Positions 1 to 11,812 are shown, counted from the stretch's first letter. The stretch: DNA of 64,000 bases from Antedon mediterranea (GCF_964355755.1 NC_092671.1:17455501-17519500), one strand, 5' to 3'. The notes: a model not told the origin generated them from the sequence alone. A program made the numbers and translations.

Positions 1-2377
1 CTATACTAATGTGGCTTGTTACTTTCTAAATAGCTGTGATAGTTTCACTCAGGCTAAAGATTGCATCCGATTTGAACAAGACATCTTTACACCACTAGCT
101 GGCACTGGTAGTCTCTTTGTTTTCAAAACACAAGGATTTTGGAGTCAAATCAAATCTGCCGGGTAAGTTCCACAATTTCTGTTATAAAAATAATCTACTG
201 ATTAAAAAGAAATTTTATTTTGTCTTACAAGGTCAATTTGTTCTGCTTACAGATCAGCCATCTATGCTAATCGTCTGTACCTTGGGCTATACCATCGCAA
301 CCACCCTGAAATCTTGGCTCTGAACGAAGATGGAAAACCCAAGATCATAGGAGATGTGTACATTCACCCTAAAGCTAATGTCGACCCTTCTGCAACTGTA
401 AGATAGCCATCGTTTTAGCTAGCCTCATCATGATTGTCCCATTGGCGTATTTCAAAATTTAAAGGGTTTATAAATGGGGCAGTCATAGAGCTTGATGGTA
501 TCTCAGTGGATTTGGTTTAACCATGCATTGCCTCAAAATTATTATTGGCCATCTTTACATTTTAACTATTAAAGGGAAATTTTCCTATATAATTGAACAG
601 CAAGAGAAGTCTTTAGATATTTATTCAGTTAATACCTACAGTTAGTTATTAATTGAAATACTGTATATAACTAAAACTCTGTCTACACTATCAAACTAGT
701 GTGATGTACCCAAATATGCTTGTGATATGCCCAAATATGGTAGTGATATGACATCATCATGTCCATATATGGGCACATCACATTTTGTTGTCATCACATA
801 AGATTTGATAGTGTAGACAGAGCTTTAGGATTGGTGAATACAGTATTCTTTGCCATTGTCATTTATGTATACCTTTACTAGTATCTCCTAAGATCTGGTA
901 TCCCAAACAAAGACTTTTTTTCTACTTCAATATTTCAGCTTGGACCAAATGTAACAGTTGGTGAAAATGTAACAATAGGAGCAGGTGTGAGAGTAAGAGA
1001 GTCTATCCTTCTACCAGGTGCAACATTACAGGTGTGTTCAATATTTCAAAATGTGAAGTCATTGTCCTACGTATAAAGCTATGTTTACACTATCAAACTT
1101 TCTGTGACAACAAAATGTGATGCGCCCATATATGGACATGGTAATGTCATATCACCACCATATTTGGGCACATCACATTTTGTGTTTAAGTAGTTTTATA
1201 GTGTAGACAGAGCTTTAGATACTGTTGGATCCATGATTTAAGAATGCTTAGCGTACCTGGATAAATTTCAGTAGCCTTTGCTCTCCTGAGGGAGAACTAT
1301 GTTATGAAAATATGCTGTATAAGTTCCTTGTTGCGTACCCCTCTACAATAATGGACTAATCTGTCAACCACACACCAATTTACCACCATTATCATTTTGC
1401 TTGACTGCAGGGGAAGCTGGAGGGGTTTTTTTGTATCCAGTTAAGTGCCACTCATAGACTACCAACAACACTGTTGGTATGTGTATTTTAACCTAATGTT
1501 AATAATTTTTTCATATTTAGGATCATTGCTGCATCTTGAACAGTATTGTTGGTTGGAACAGTTTGGTTGGTGCCTGGTCAAGGGTCGAAGGCACGCCCTC
1601 TGACCCTAATCCGAATGACAAACACGCAAAAATAGATAGTGATGCTTTATTCAACTCTGATGGGCGACTCAATCCATCTATCACTATCTTAGGTAATGTT
1701 TCATTCCATTCTCAAACATAATGCTTTTTCATAATTTATATAATTTATCATAACCCAAATTTGCACTGTATACCATTTATCAGCACTTCCTTTAAAACAG
1801 GCTTATAAAATCTCAATCTTACATGTTCATATATTTTGCATGACCTTTGAATGTTAGCTCTGTCTCTGTCTTGTTTGACAACAAAAGTGTGATGTGTGCA
1901 AATATGACATCATTGTGGCACATCACATTTTCTTGTCACATAAACTGTAGACATAGTTTTGGACTAGTGTACTCTATTGTTTAAAACCAGAACTGTGGAA
2001 GAGTTGTGGGTTTTCCTAGTCTTGACCTTGTCTGTAGAAACCAAGGGTATTACCGAGCCATCAGTTTTTACGACTTGCATCTGTTGAGTCTAATTAATAA
2101 TAGTCATTTCATCTATAGTCATTTCATATGTTTCTAAGAATGTGCAGAATGACTTTTCGACTCAACAGATGCATACATGTAGTCAAATGGTGCGTCAAAA
2201 TTAAAAAGTCTCTATAATTACTTAATGCATCGATCATTTTTCTTCTTTTTACCATTATAGTATCATCTTTTTGCAGGTCAAAATGTTACCATTCCATCTG
2301 AGGTTGTCATTCTCAACTCCATTGTTCTGCCACATAAAGACCTCACATATAGTGTCAAGAACCAGATACTCCTATAG
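1..2377 (+). CDS. GMPPA: GMPPA, mannose-1-phosphate guanylyltransferase regulatory subunit alpha (3' half, isoform A)
   Basis: Coding exons are 1-162 (partial, frame from base 2), 253-397, 939-1031, 1521-1692 and 2277-2377. All junctions are GT..AG and the phases agree. The translation follows vertebrate GMPPA: 'FWSQIKSAG', '[10 protein letters not shown]', '[11 protein letters not shown]', the hexapeptide beta-helix run '[17 protein letters not shown]', '[18 protein letters not shown]', the GMPPA-type insert 'TPSDPNPND', then '[14 protein letters not shown]' and stop at 2375-2377. The N-terminal nucleotidyltransferase domain lies mostly upstream of the window. In vertebrates GMPPA binds the catalytic subunit GMPPB and restrains GDP-mannose synthesis in the cytosol. 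The family assignment is secure. A second last exon lies at 3765-3865, so this CDS is one of two possible isoforms. Confidence 0.93.
671..828. mobile_element. MITE family M1, copy 1 (GMPPA intron)
   Basis: Inverted ends 'ctctgtctacactatcaaac' and 'gtttgatagtgtagacagag' enclose a centre with 'cccaaatatggtagtgatat' and 'atatgggcacatcacatttt'. The whole unit folds back on itself. At least five further copies or fragments occur in the window. It has no coding capacity. Confidence 0.8.
1073..1219. mobile_element. MITE family M1, copy 2 (GMPPA intron)
   Basis: Same family as 671-828. The left arm is 'agctatgtttacactatcaa' and the right arm ends 'gtagacagagctttag'. Copies 1 and 2 flank GMPPA exon 939-1031. 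Confidence 0.78.
1245..1490. mobile_element. Degenerate DIRS-type terminal remnant
   Basis: 'tacctggataaa' (about 1254), a degraded 'ctctcctgagggaga', 'aataatggactaatctgtc' (about 1348) and 'ctcatagactaccaacaaca' (about 1451) occur in the same order as terminal-repeat blocks of the DIRS element at 51338-56700, but with much of the interior missing. This looks like a decayed non-autonomous or solo terminal copy. Confidence 0.55.
1855..1965. mobile_element. MITE family M1, copy 3 (decayed, GMPPA intron)
   Basis: Recognisable 'agctctgtctctgtctt', 'gtgtgatgtgtgcaaatatg' and 'gtggcacatcacattttctt' blocks; both arms are eroded. Confidence 0.65.
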
Positions 2378-3764
2378 GCTTTACTATTCTTGTAAGCAAA
2401 GTACATCATTTGTAGATAAAAGATACCATATATGCATAAGCATCCGAAGTGTTGAAAAAATAATATTGTTATTTATTCTTTTTTTACATTTTCTTCTTTA
2501 TATTCATTCACAAAAATACCTTACATGTATGCATAATAATTCCAAAAAGTATATTTTTATATATTTTGTCACCATTATCTTCTTAATTTTCATTTACAAA
2601 AATACCCTATCATTTATTTTTTATATTTAGATACAGATTTACATTTTTTAATATGTTACTCAACAGTGCATTTACTAATAAGTAAATATTTATTTAAAAA
2701 ATATAAATAAATATAGCATGTTCACACACTCAATGCACACAAATTATGCAAAATATAAATTAAAAACATGTAATAAAAAATAAAATGTTTGTATACTGAT
2801 AATATTTGAATAGTTTCATGAAGCAATAATTTTATTATTGATATTAAAATATTGACAAAGTTGACAATAATGTTTATAATGTGCTTTATACAGTGATAAC
2901 CTCTCAAACTGCAGTTAACTAGATTGGGAGTGTGATCTCAAGCCCATAGCCATAGTTCATAAGGTTCGAAAGAACCCCTTTTCCCTGAAGGGAAAACCCA
3001 TTTCAAACTAGAGACTAGTAGCAAAAGTGCTAGTAAATAGGCCTAACTTTTTTGTCCAATCCTATAGCTAGCCAGCAGACAAATTACTTTTCATTTACTA
3101 GACTAGGCCTAAATTTGTTTTTTGTTCAGTTGCTTGCATTTTCCCCTTTTTGTGGAAGAAAGAACCCCTGTAAAAATCCTCCCTACGGGCCTCAATCTAA
3201 TGTAATTTCTCACAAAGAATTACAAATAAAGATTAAAGATTAGATTATCACTATATAGTATATTTTATTCAAAAATAATTTTACAAAAATACATGTAAAA
3301 TAAAAAATCACTGATTCACAGCATTAATTGCACTTTATGTTACAAAAGATAAATTTGTGTGATTTTGTAGAGATAATAGAAAGAATGCTGCGAACAAATT
3401 GCCTGCACATGTAATTAATTTCTCACACAGAATTACAAAATAAAATGACGTTGATTTTAAAAGATTATGATAATGTGATGAACATGATAATTCCAATCCT
3501 TGATATCTTGTATTATTATTCAGTAAATGCTTATTTATTGATTGAAGGAAGTACTTGTCTAAAAATACAGTATGCTTCCTTCTTCTCCATTGTTTACAAT
3601 GTACAAATTTGAACTTGTAGTTGTTTGAATGTGTCTCGCTCTGTTGTTGATATTCAATAGTAGTTTCTAGGTCCATGCGTAGGTCGTTGGTCGTCGCAAA
3701 ACGAAAGCTCCATATTGCATTTCAAAACAATATTTTAAAATAAATCTTTTTCAATATTTTTCAG
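2378..3764. other. GMPPA 3' UTR / intron between alternative last exons
   Basis: Very AT-rich DNA between the two terminal exons. An AATAAA at about 2706 could serve exon A but lies in a simple A/T stretch and is weak evidence. No other coding exon was recognised; small open frames on both strands have no family features. Confidence 0.5.
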
Positions 3765-3865
3765 GACAACATGTAATTGTACCGGATGAGACTATCGTTC
3801 TCAATTCTATTATCATGCCTCATAAGGAACTTGGACTGTCCTACAAGAACGAAATTTTACTGTGA
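3765..3865 (+). CDS. GMPPA: GMPPA alternative terminal exon (isoform B)
   Basis: The exon starts after 'atatttttcag' and carries the same phase as the exon at 2277-2377: one base, G, comes from exon 1521-1692. It encodes 'GQHVIVPDETIVLNSIIMP' followed by 'HKELGLSYKNEILL' and stop TGA at 3863-3865. It is exactly as long as exon A (101 bp) and aligns with it without gaps, differing at roughly 13 of 33 residues. Both keep the LNSI..PHK core of the family. The two exons therefore look like a tandem duplication used as mutually exclusive last exons. A polyadenylation signal follows 9 bp after this stop, so B may be the main 3' end. Which isoform is used cannot be read from the DNA. Confidence 0.88.
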
Positions 3866-3873
3866 AATGTCCT

Positions 3874-3879
3874 AATAAA
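3874..3879 (+). terminator. Polyadenylation signal AATAAA after GMPPA exon B
   Basis: A canonical AATAAA lies 9 bp after the exon B stop codon. A short palindromic repeat (3921-4003) begins 42 bp further on, close to the expected cleavage site. Confidence 0.6.
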
Positions 3880-3920
3880 ATATTGTTATGTTGTTTGAAG
3901 GTTTGCATGGCGAAATTAAA

Positions 3921-4003
3921 TGTTGATAGAAGTTTGTGGTACACCACGTATGTTAGTTCTGAAAGGAACTAACATACATGGTGTACCACAAACTTATATC
4001 TAC
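3921..4003. repeat. Near-perfect short palindrome downstream of GMPPA
   Basis: The arms 'agtttgtggtacaccacgta' and 'catggtgtaccacaaactta' enclose inner arms 'tgttagttc' and 'gaactaaca', giving a hairpin of about 35 bp per arm with a tiny loop. No transposase gene is present. It resembles a palindromic MITE; an RNA hairpin role is possible but untested. Confidence 0.7.
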
Positions 4004-6105
4004 ATAGTGTTATGTTAGTGTATTTTTTGACAGGGCACTATATTGAAAAAATAGTGCCTTAACCATAATAGAGTATAATTTTGTCCCTAAAATATGACCA
4101 ATAAAATGCTAATGTTTTATTGATAGATATTGTAATATATATAAAAGTAGATCTCTGAGTAAATATAGATTTTATTGTATAACAATACACTACTGTTAAT
4201 GTATTTGTATGTACATATATTATGTTATTTTAAACTTTTATATGTTTACAGGAAATAAGATGGTTGTCTGCACTCTTCTATATTGGTGCATAAATAATTC
4301 TTTTGTTAACAAAAAGATTTAAAACATAATATTTCACCTGCAAATATTAAATTATCAGTTTTAAGTTTAAAAACAGATCAGTTAAAAACAAGGGATCATC
4401 TCATCAAAGTGATCATTATAGCAATTATGTGATGTCATCACTGTATCCTATTCGGCATCTTCTGACAGACTTTCCATTCTTCCTTATCCTACACAGGGAA
4501 TCCCCTATACCGTATACATGTCTGTACCTCTTCAACAGTGTAGCCTGTATCCTTTTTCTGCAAATCCACATTATGTCAATGCTAGTACTGTATTCCAATT
4601 GGTCTTCATCCCTGTGCTGGTCCCCATGTCACTCTATACTACACTACTATATCAAACCAACATTTAATTTTGTTTCACTATTATGAAATAATTATATTTT
4701 ATAATTAATAAAAAAGATGCTATAATAGTAACTGGCTATTTTGTTCATTCCTCGAATTTCTATTATCCTAAATACGAATACAACCCACCTCCACTATTAA
4801 GCGATCTACTCTACTGTTTTGATTGGAATAAAGTAAGATTTCAGCGCGTCTTAATGTAGAGCTTTCACAGCAGTCATTGCAATTAAAAAATGTATATTAT
4901 TAGCCAATCAAAGCATGCTAAATAATAAACAGGTCATAGAGTAAACATAACACAGCTACTGCTGTAGAATAATTTCAGTGGTGGATCCAGGATTTAAAAT
5001 AGGGGAGGGTAGGGGGTTGGGGTGGACCAAAAAATGGTGAAATTAAATGCCTAAGTTATTCTAATTTTCTATCTTTTGCAATGTAATTTGCCAAATTTAG
5101 GGGGCCTGGGCCTGCTGGGCACCCCCTTCGATATGCCTGTTGACATGATCTCTAATGAATTTGAACTTTAAATTAATAGTAACAAAAACACAATATTGTA
5201 AACTTGTAATCTTACTGTTACTACCAATTATATTTGAGCTATGTTTTATGTCTTTGTCATCTTAAAAATAAAGCATTAATTGGCAATGACTTATTGGTAA
5301 AATGTACATGTTGACAATGTTTTAATTGGTATAGGATTATAAATCCAGATTTCAGGTGATTGACTGATGATTCAAATGTGAATCACTCAAACTGTTACGA
5401 TATCAATTATAGTTAAGCTAGAACTGTCAATGTTTTCCTAAGTCAAAACATGCGTCAAAGGTGAGGTCGACAGTAAAATGTTTACAGTGTCAGCATTTAA
5501 ACAAACAAAGCATTTATATTATACCAAATTAAACAAGAAATATTTCTTACAAAAAACCGCTCATCTCACGATAACTACCATCTACAAGCATCTCAATATT
5601 TATCAGCAAATGTTTTCATAGATTCTCTTTTCCCAGACAAGCTTTGGGGTTTGCACACGCCCAGTCCGAGTTTCCAAATACCCATTTTTTCAGCTGTAAA
5701 CTACAACCGCATGGTAATTGTTTCCTAATGCTTCCGTTGTCTTGAATATAACTACCTAAAGGAGTGGCATGAAAACAATCTTGAAAATGATACCTTAGTA
5801 GTTGTGGAACTGTATCTTAGTAGTTAATGTGCTTTCCTTCCAATCCAAAGTTCCATGGTTCAATCATAGTGCCATGCTTGTAACTCCCCAGGCCTGAAAT
5901 AAGAGGTTATAAGCACGGTATGGTATCCTGTACTTGGCCAGTACTTGCTGTTGGAACTCAAATTAACTATATTATTATGCACCGTTCTTAATGACTTATA
6001 AGTTTTAAATATGCGTATGAAATAATAAAAAAGGGTTTTCTACAATGATCATAAGCCGGTGGGAACAGTAACTAATTTAATTATCATACCACTGGGGAAC
6101 TTGAC
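4004..6105. other. Intergenic, no gene seen
   Basis: AT-rich DNA. A G-rich block at 4978-5160 ('gtggatccaggattt' to 'gggcacccccttcg') looks like a dispersed repeat fragment. A tRNA-like plus-strand segment near 5815-5890 has an A-box-like 'tcttagtagttaatg' and B-box-like 'ggttcaatcat', probably a SINE remnant. No exon was recognised. Confidence 0.5.
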
Positions 6106-6260
6106 TTAAGCTCTGTCTACACTATCAAACTAATTGGACAAAAAAAAGTAGATGTAGATGACAGTGGGATGTGCACAAATATGGTAGTGATATGATGTCA
6201 TCGTGTCCATATTTGGGCACATCACATTTTTATTGTCACATAAAGTGACAGAGCTTTATA
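6106..6260. mobile_element. MITE family M1, copy 4
   Basis: The left arm 'agctctgtctacactatcaa' is intact; the right arm is shortened to 'aaagtgacagagcttta'. The centre 'catatttgggcacatcacat' matches the other copies. Confidence 0.75.
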
Positions 6261-7088
6261 GATGGATACACTGAAATTAATGTAAATTATTGTATATTGA
6301 AGGCATTGTGAATGTCAACAAAATCATTGTAAGCTCTAGATTACTGTTGTTTACCAATTTATAATAGTGAGTTAAAAATATATATTTTATGAGACTTTTA
6401 ATTGCAAAAGAGTCGGTACATATGTTGCTCATAGGTTGTATGTGTTATATCTATCACTTATAGCCGTACCATACTTTTTCCCCCTCGGTTGTGTTTATCT
6501 AGTTGGCATTTACCCAAGTATGTCAGTATTGGCTTTCCTGTTTATTCATCATAGAAGCCTTTGTAACTACCTTTGGTGAATCAGCTTATAAGCGTATGCA
6601 ATCATGTATTGGCCCAATCTCGAACAACAGACCAGTGCAAACCAGGAAATAGGCAAACTTGAAAAAATATATTAAAAAATGTTTAATGAGTAGCTATATT
6701 GCAAATTGTCAATGTTAAAACTAGCAAAAACATTCTTTAAATATGATAATTTGATCAACTATAGTCTAGGAGGTACTACTGTATTGATAAAAAAAAAAAA
6801 AAACGTTTAATTGCCAAAAAAAAAAAAAGCGCAAATCTAAATTTATATTGTGAGGTCCAGGGGAATATCCCATATTATCATAAACCATTGTTTTCTCAGC
6901 ATAGCCAAAATGAGTATAAAAAATGTCTACTGTATAACAATACAGTGATAAAAGAATAAAATGAGATTAGTTAAACATTGGGAGAGAGAATAGTATTTTA
7001 TAGAATATGACATGAACATTTTCCCTTGACCAGGGAAAATGTATTAGGTATAAGTGTAATATATATATAAATTGTCACAATAATATTC
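6261..7088. other. Intergenic, no gene seen
   Basis: AT-rich DNA with two poly(A) tracts near 6788-6828. Nothing further was recognised. Confidence 0.4.
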
Positions 7089-7237
7089 ACCCGATTCTCT
7101 GTACTGTGCCTAGATTTCTCCAGTATCATAGGACAATTCTGTAATACAACATCACATGTGTTTCACATGCTGTTTTACAGAATGTTTCTAAGATACTGGG
7201 GAAATAATGTGGAGATACAGCACTGAGAATCGGGTAG
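7089..7237. mobile_element. MITE family M2, copy 1
   Basis: Terminal inverted repeats 'acccgattctctgtact' and 'cactgagaatcgggt', subterminal 'ccagtatcatagga' and 'aagatactgggg', about 150 bp, no coding capacity. A second copy is at 8018-8284 and a fragment at 13733-13830. Confidence 0.72.
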
Positions 7238-7302
7238 CATGTTGTACATAAATAAATTCCTAACACGAGTAGAGTTGGTTTTGTTGTGGGAACAAATTCT
7301 GC

Positions 7303-7386
7303 AATGTGACAGGATTTGAACACAGAAACTAGGTACGGTAGGCAAGCAACATACCCAAGCTACAACGCCACTAGAATGTGTAAATA
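7303..7386 (-). repeat. tRNA-like SINE head
   Basis: On the minus strand 'tctagtggcgttgtagcttg' followed about 45 nt later by 'gtgttcaaatcctgtca' resembles A and B boxes. It does not form a clean cloverleaf. Similar pieces lie at 26994-27069 and 50905-50992. Confidence 0.4.
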
Positions 7387-8017
7387 ATAATAATAAACAT
7401 TGTTTTGAATCACAAGTAAAAAAAAACAACATTCACTTAATATTGTTTACAAAATTTATTATCAATATTATATTCACAAATATTTGATTGCAAAATACAC
7501 AAATGTAAGCAATGAAGCTTAAGCTACTACGCAATATACTACACGTCAAACAAGGTACAACAGGTTGACTATATTATTTGCATAGATTTTAATGATACGA
7601 TGCGATTGTTTGTTCCATTACTGTATATTCCAACATGTAGAACACTTCTGATTGCCAAGATAAGCTATTTCTTCTATATAGCTGAGACATTTTTATGTCC
7701 TATGTTTTATTTTAATAAAAAATACAGTCATGATAATCAATTTAAAATCTGTAACTAGGAACAATATGAACATACTATTTCAACTTGTAAAGTCACTAAA
7801 GATGTATTTTTTAAGGAACACAAGATTTTTAATTACTGTATGTTTGCTTTATAATATTTAATCATTTCATTTCCTTTTATAATTGTAAATAAGTAAAATT
7901 GGATTCCACTTAATAATTGACTTCTTAAAAAAAAAAAAGCAAATAGATTTCTTTACTTCTTTTTTTTCCAATATTAATTTTGGATATATGTGTGTACACA
8001 CTTAACCTGAATAAACA

Positions 8018-8284
8018 CCCGATTCTCGATTCTGTATCTAGATTTGCCCAGTATCATAGGATATTCGGTAATACAACATCACATGGGCTTCACATGTATC
8101 TCCTAGTATCATATACCATAGCCTAACACTTAACCTAACCTTACATTATACAGGCACTACATGTGATACTGTATTACCATAGAGATATTATAGTGAACTA
8201 TAATATCTCTATGGTATTACCAAATATTCATATGATACTGGGCAAATATTGTAGAATTTGCATATACAGCATTGAGAATCTTGT
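8018..8284. mobile_element. MITE family M2, copy 2, with an inserted hairpin
   Basis: The outer ends 'acccgattctcgattctg' and 'cagcattgagaatcttgt' match family M2. Internally, 8170-8220 is a near-perfect palindrome with arms 'taccatagagatattatag' and 'ctataatatctctatggta', possibly a second small element nested in the first. Confidence 0.65.
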
Positions 8285-9907
8285 AGAATAAATATATAAA
8301 ATATGCCTATAATCATTTTGATTGAAATTTCTTTAGACTATAATGAATTGAGAAATCAAATTGGAATATGCTTCTTTATAAGGAAATGAGTCCTTACATC
8401 TTATTTTTACATTTCTATTTAATTTTATACAAAAAAACAACTGAAAGACAAATGTTTAGTTTTCATGGACCAGCCATGCGTAAAAAGTAGCCAGGAAAAG
8501 TTTGAAGGGAAATGGTGGTTGGAGGAAAGAGGGCAAGGGAGGCAGCAATTATTTTCACTAGGTTCGGGTTTCATTCTGTCTTGGAAAATTAATTAAAGCC
8601 AAATATTGACTCTAATAAAATAGTATAGTGCACCATACAAAAAATGTTATTATAATGTTATCCTATTTCATTTATAACGTTTTTGTCTCAATTTTTTGAA
8701 CTACAATAAGTATGTTCTTTTCAAATTATTTATGATTAATAAATTAATATTTTTATTTAAAAAAAGGCTTAATTTAATTTACATTGTATTCTGACCGAGT
8801 CATAAGAAATATAATTGTTATCATTTTAAAATTTAACATTTGGTATAAATGAAAAAATAGAATTTGTTTTAATTTTATTTTTTAGATGTACTGTTTTTAA
8901 ATTTGGAAAGCATCTATACACAAAACAAAACAATAATATCTATTAATAAAACAAAAAAATAAATTTCTCATGTAAAGTATTATAGTTTGTGCATCTTATT
9001 GATTATTATATTTGATATTGAAAGATTAAATTAATATTTTTAAACCAAACTTTCCTATATATTCACTCAACTTTTACTTAAACTTCTTCTTATTTCAACT
9101 TTCTTAAGTGAGAGAAAATGTAAGTTGCTGTTGTCAGAGATCTACGATCGTTTTATTTTTACTGAAAATTTGACGCTGCAACGCACGATGAAAATAGTTC
9201 TCTGCTAATGTAGCATCTCTCAGGGGAGATAATGAGTCACCACTGTTCACAAACTTTAGCAGACTTTGCCAGAGTGCAATAACCAGACTGTTATCTATTC
9301 ATACTCTGATTAAATAAAGAACTTTCGTACTACAGTAATACAGTCTAAAAATTCTTTATAAGAAGTATGTACATGGTGTAATGTTATCGCAAACGTTTGT
9401 GTAGTATCCTGCAATGATTAAAGGCAATAACTAAAAGACTTATTTTAATGAGAATTTTTACCCGATTTTACATAACTGTTTGTTTGGAAGATACAGTTTT
9501 GTGCCAATATGTATCTTATAATTTTGGGTCAATAATCCAATCCATCACCTCAAAGTTAGAAAATTCTGACTAAGTGATAATAATTATTATTAAGGCAAAA
9601 GATAAGTCAAAATAACTATGAAAATGGTATGTAATACTATATACTATTATTTATTTAAATGATAAAAACATCCTATGCCGAAGTAATATTTTGTACTTGT
9701 ATACATTACATATAATACATACATTTAATTTTTTTATAAATAAACATAATATAAACATACAATACAATAGGAAATAGAAACGGATGGGAGTGGGAATTTT
9801 GTAGAATTGTGTGTTAAAATAAATTATTAAACAGAATCAATACAATCTGACAAAACCTATTTAACTAAAATAATCAAATTCAGACTGATATGAAATATGA
9901 ACTAGTT
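8285..9907. other. Intergenic, no gene seen
   Basis: Very AT-rich DNA with frequent A and T runs. No exon, RNA gene or clear transposon end was recognised. Confidence 0.45.
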
Positions 9908-10236
9908 TAAAGGCCCATTTACACTAGGAAGATAAAAAGGTAAACATACATTTTTCTCACATAAAACAAAAATAAAAACAATTTTCATTCTAGAACTATA
10001 GGATAACCATATGCTGTCTTTAATGAAAATAATATTTCCAAACATCAAATGACTGCAAGAACAATAATAGTGACGATACAACAATTTCATTGTTCTTATT
10101 TATCATGACGTCATTTGATTAGATTTTTAAAATATTATTTTCATCAAAGAAAGCATAAATGGTTATCCTATAGTTCTAGAATAAAAAATTGTTAAAAAGT
10201 TTTATGTGAGAAAAATGTATGTTTATCGCCTTAAGA
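9908..10236. mobile_element. MITE-like inverted repeat
   Basis: Left arm 'aaacatacatttttctcaca' and right arm 'tgtgagaaaaatgtatgttt' are exact complements. Inner blocks 'ctagaactataggataacca' and 'tggttatcctatagttctag' pair too. The total is about 330 bp with no coding capacity. Confidence 0.72.
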
Positions 10237-10997
10237 ATTTGTTGTCTTTCACATGTTTGTCATAATTATACAACTTCAAAAAATTCATTTTAAATACATA
10301 AATGTGGTTTTTTAAATTTGTGATATTTGTCAGTGAAGATTAATAGATAAATTTAAAAGCGTATCAATAGTGTTACAAAATCCATCTATTTTAAAATACC
10401 ACAATTATACTTATATAACAACAAAACTTCTTCATATTTTCCATCTTTTTTTATAAAGTAAACTATGAAATATATACAATTTTATTTACATTCTGGCAAC
10501 CAACAATTTGATCAATACAAGTTGGTACGCTTTAGCATAAATATTTGTTTTTTTTTATCTACAAAAATAAGTTCAATTTCACCCAACACCATAGCCTTAA
10601 ACATCGTCTATTAATTTATAGATGTATATTTATTTATTTTATTTTCCATTTACGTAATTGAAAATACACAATTTAAAATAATCAGGTGATGGATACTTTC
10701 TATTAAAATAAAATATTGTTGCCTAAGATTATTATTGAAATGTTTTTCTTTTCCAATACAACCAATCAATTAATTTTCTTTCTATAAATGTCATTTATAA
10801 TTTCATAATTATTTAAAGATATAGTAGAGTATTAAATATTTAATGATCAATATTCTTTGGTCCCCATGACAAGTTAAATTAAGTGTAAATAAATAAATGA
10901 GTATACAATAGTACACTAAAGATACTTAAAAAAAGTATAGATATATATATATATATATAATTTTGATCCTGGAATACCATAGGAGATTGTGATAATA
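10237..10997. other. Intergenic, no gene seen
   Basis: AT-rich; a short (TA)n run lies at about 10940-10961. Nothing else was recognised. Confidence 0.4.
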
Positions 10998-11155
10998 CAG
11001 TCAACTCTCCCGATACTGGACTCTCTGACACCAGAATCTCTCCCAAACCTTTTCTTGAGGTCTAACCAGTCAAAAATTCTTATTTATACCATTCAGACTT
11101 TCCAGAAAAAAAGCCAAGCCAAGTCCAAGGATTCCGATATTGGGAGTGTTGACTA
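10998..11155. mobile_element. pogo/Tigger-like MITE, copy 1
   Basis: Starts 'cagtcaactctcccgatact' directly after a TA and ends 'gatattgggagtgttgacta' followed by TA. The CAGT..CTCCCGAT start and TA target fit Tc1/mariner-pogo non-autonomous elements. A second copy is near 30137-30294. Confidence 0.6.
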
Positions 11156-11483
11156 TATTACTAATTTTAGTTTAATAATCCATATTATAGCCATATATTC
11201 ACAATGCTGCATTAAAACACTACGAGTAATGGACATTGTGTATTTTCACAAGTCAGTAATGGACATTGTGTATTCTTACAAGTCAGAATTGGATAGCTTT
11301 TTGCTGATGTCAGAAATGTTGGTAATTACAGAAGCTATCAGCACAACACTGATTAGTACGTAACCATGTGCACGCACTTGTTACGTTACATTAATTTGTA
11401 GTCATTGGTGCAGTATAATGGAATTTAAAGGGCCTCCAACAATGTATACAATGTACTGCAGTAGCTGCAGTAGTTGACTTTCT

Positions 11484-11812
11484 TTATATATCCTTAAGTA
11501 TATCATCTGGTGTGTAGTATTGTCCTTCTTTCAAATAGTCTTTTAAACGCCTTGGTAGCGGCAATAAATCAATGTGATCAAGTCTTGCATGTTTACGTAT
11601 CACAAACCGACACATGTGCTGCAAAGAACGTGCTTTCTGGAACCGAGAGATCTGGTAAAGAAGCTGCACTGGAGCTGGTGGGAATCCTGGAAGGCGTGGA
11701 CGCAGGAAATAGAGGTACCGCCCGTTCCGAGAATGTTGCATGGCTTCTTCGATGAATTCCACGATGGAAGCACTACCATGAGAAGTTGGCTGGGACCAGA
11801 AACTAAATTTAC
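11484..11812 (-). CDS. SOCS7: SOCS7 last coding exon: end of SH2 and SOCS box
   Basis: Acceptor 'taatttgcag' on the minus strand, then 'KFSFWSQPTSHGSASIVEF', 'EEAMQHSRNGRYLYFLRP' and the SOCS box to '..YYTPDDILKDI' and stop at 11484-11486. The extension beyond the SOCS box resembles the tail of SOCS7, not SOCS6. Confidence 0.92.

Noticed and set aside
2706-2711. AATAAA as a firm poly(A) signal for GMPPA exon A
   Set aside because: It lies in a long A/T-only stretch with many similar words, 330 bp after the stop; the evidence is too weak for a feature.
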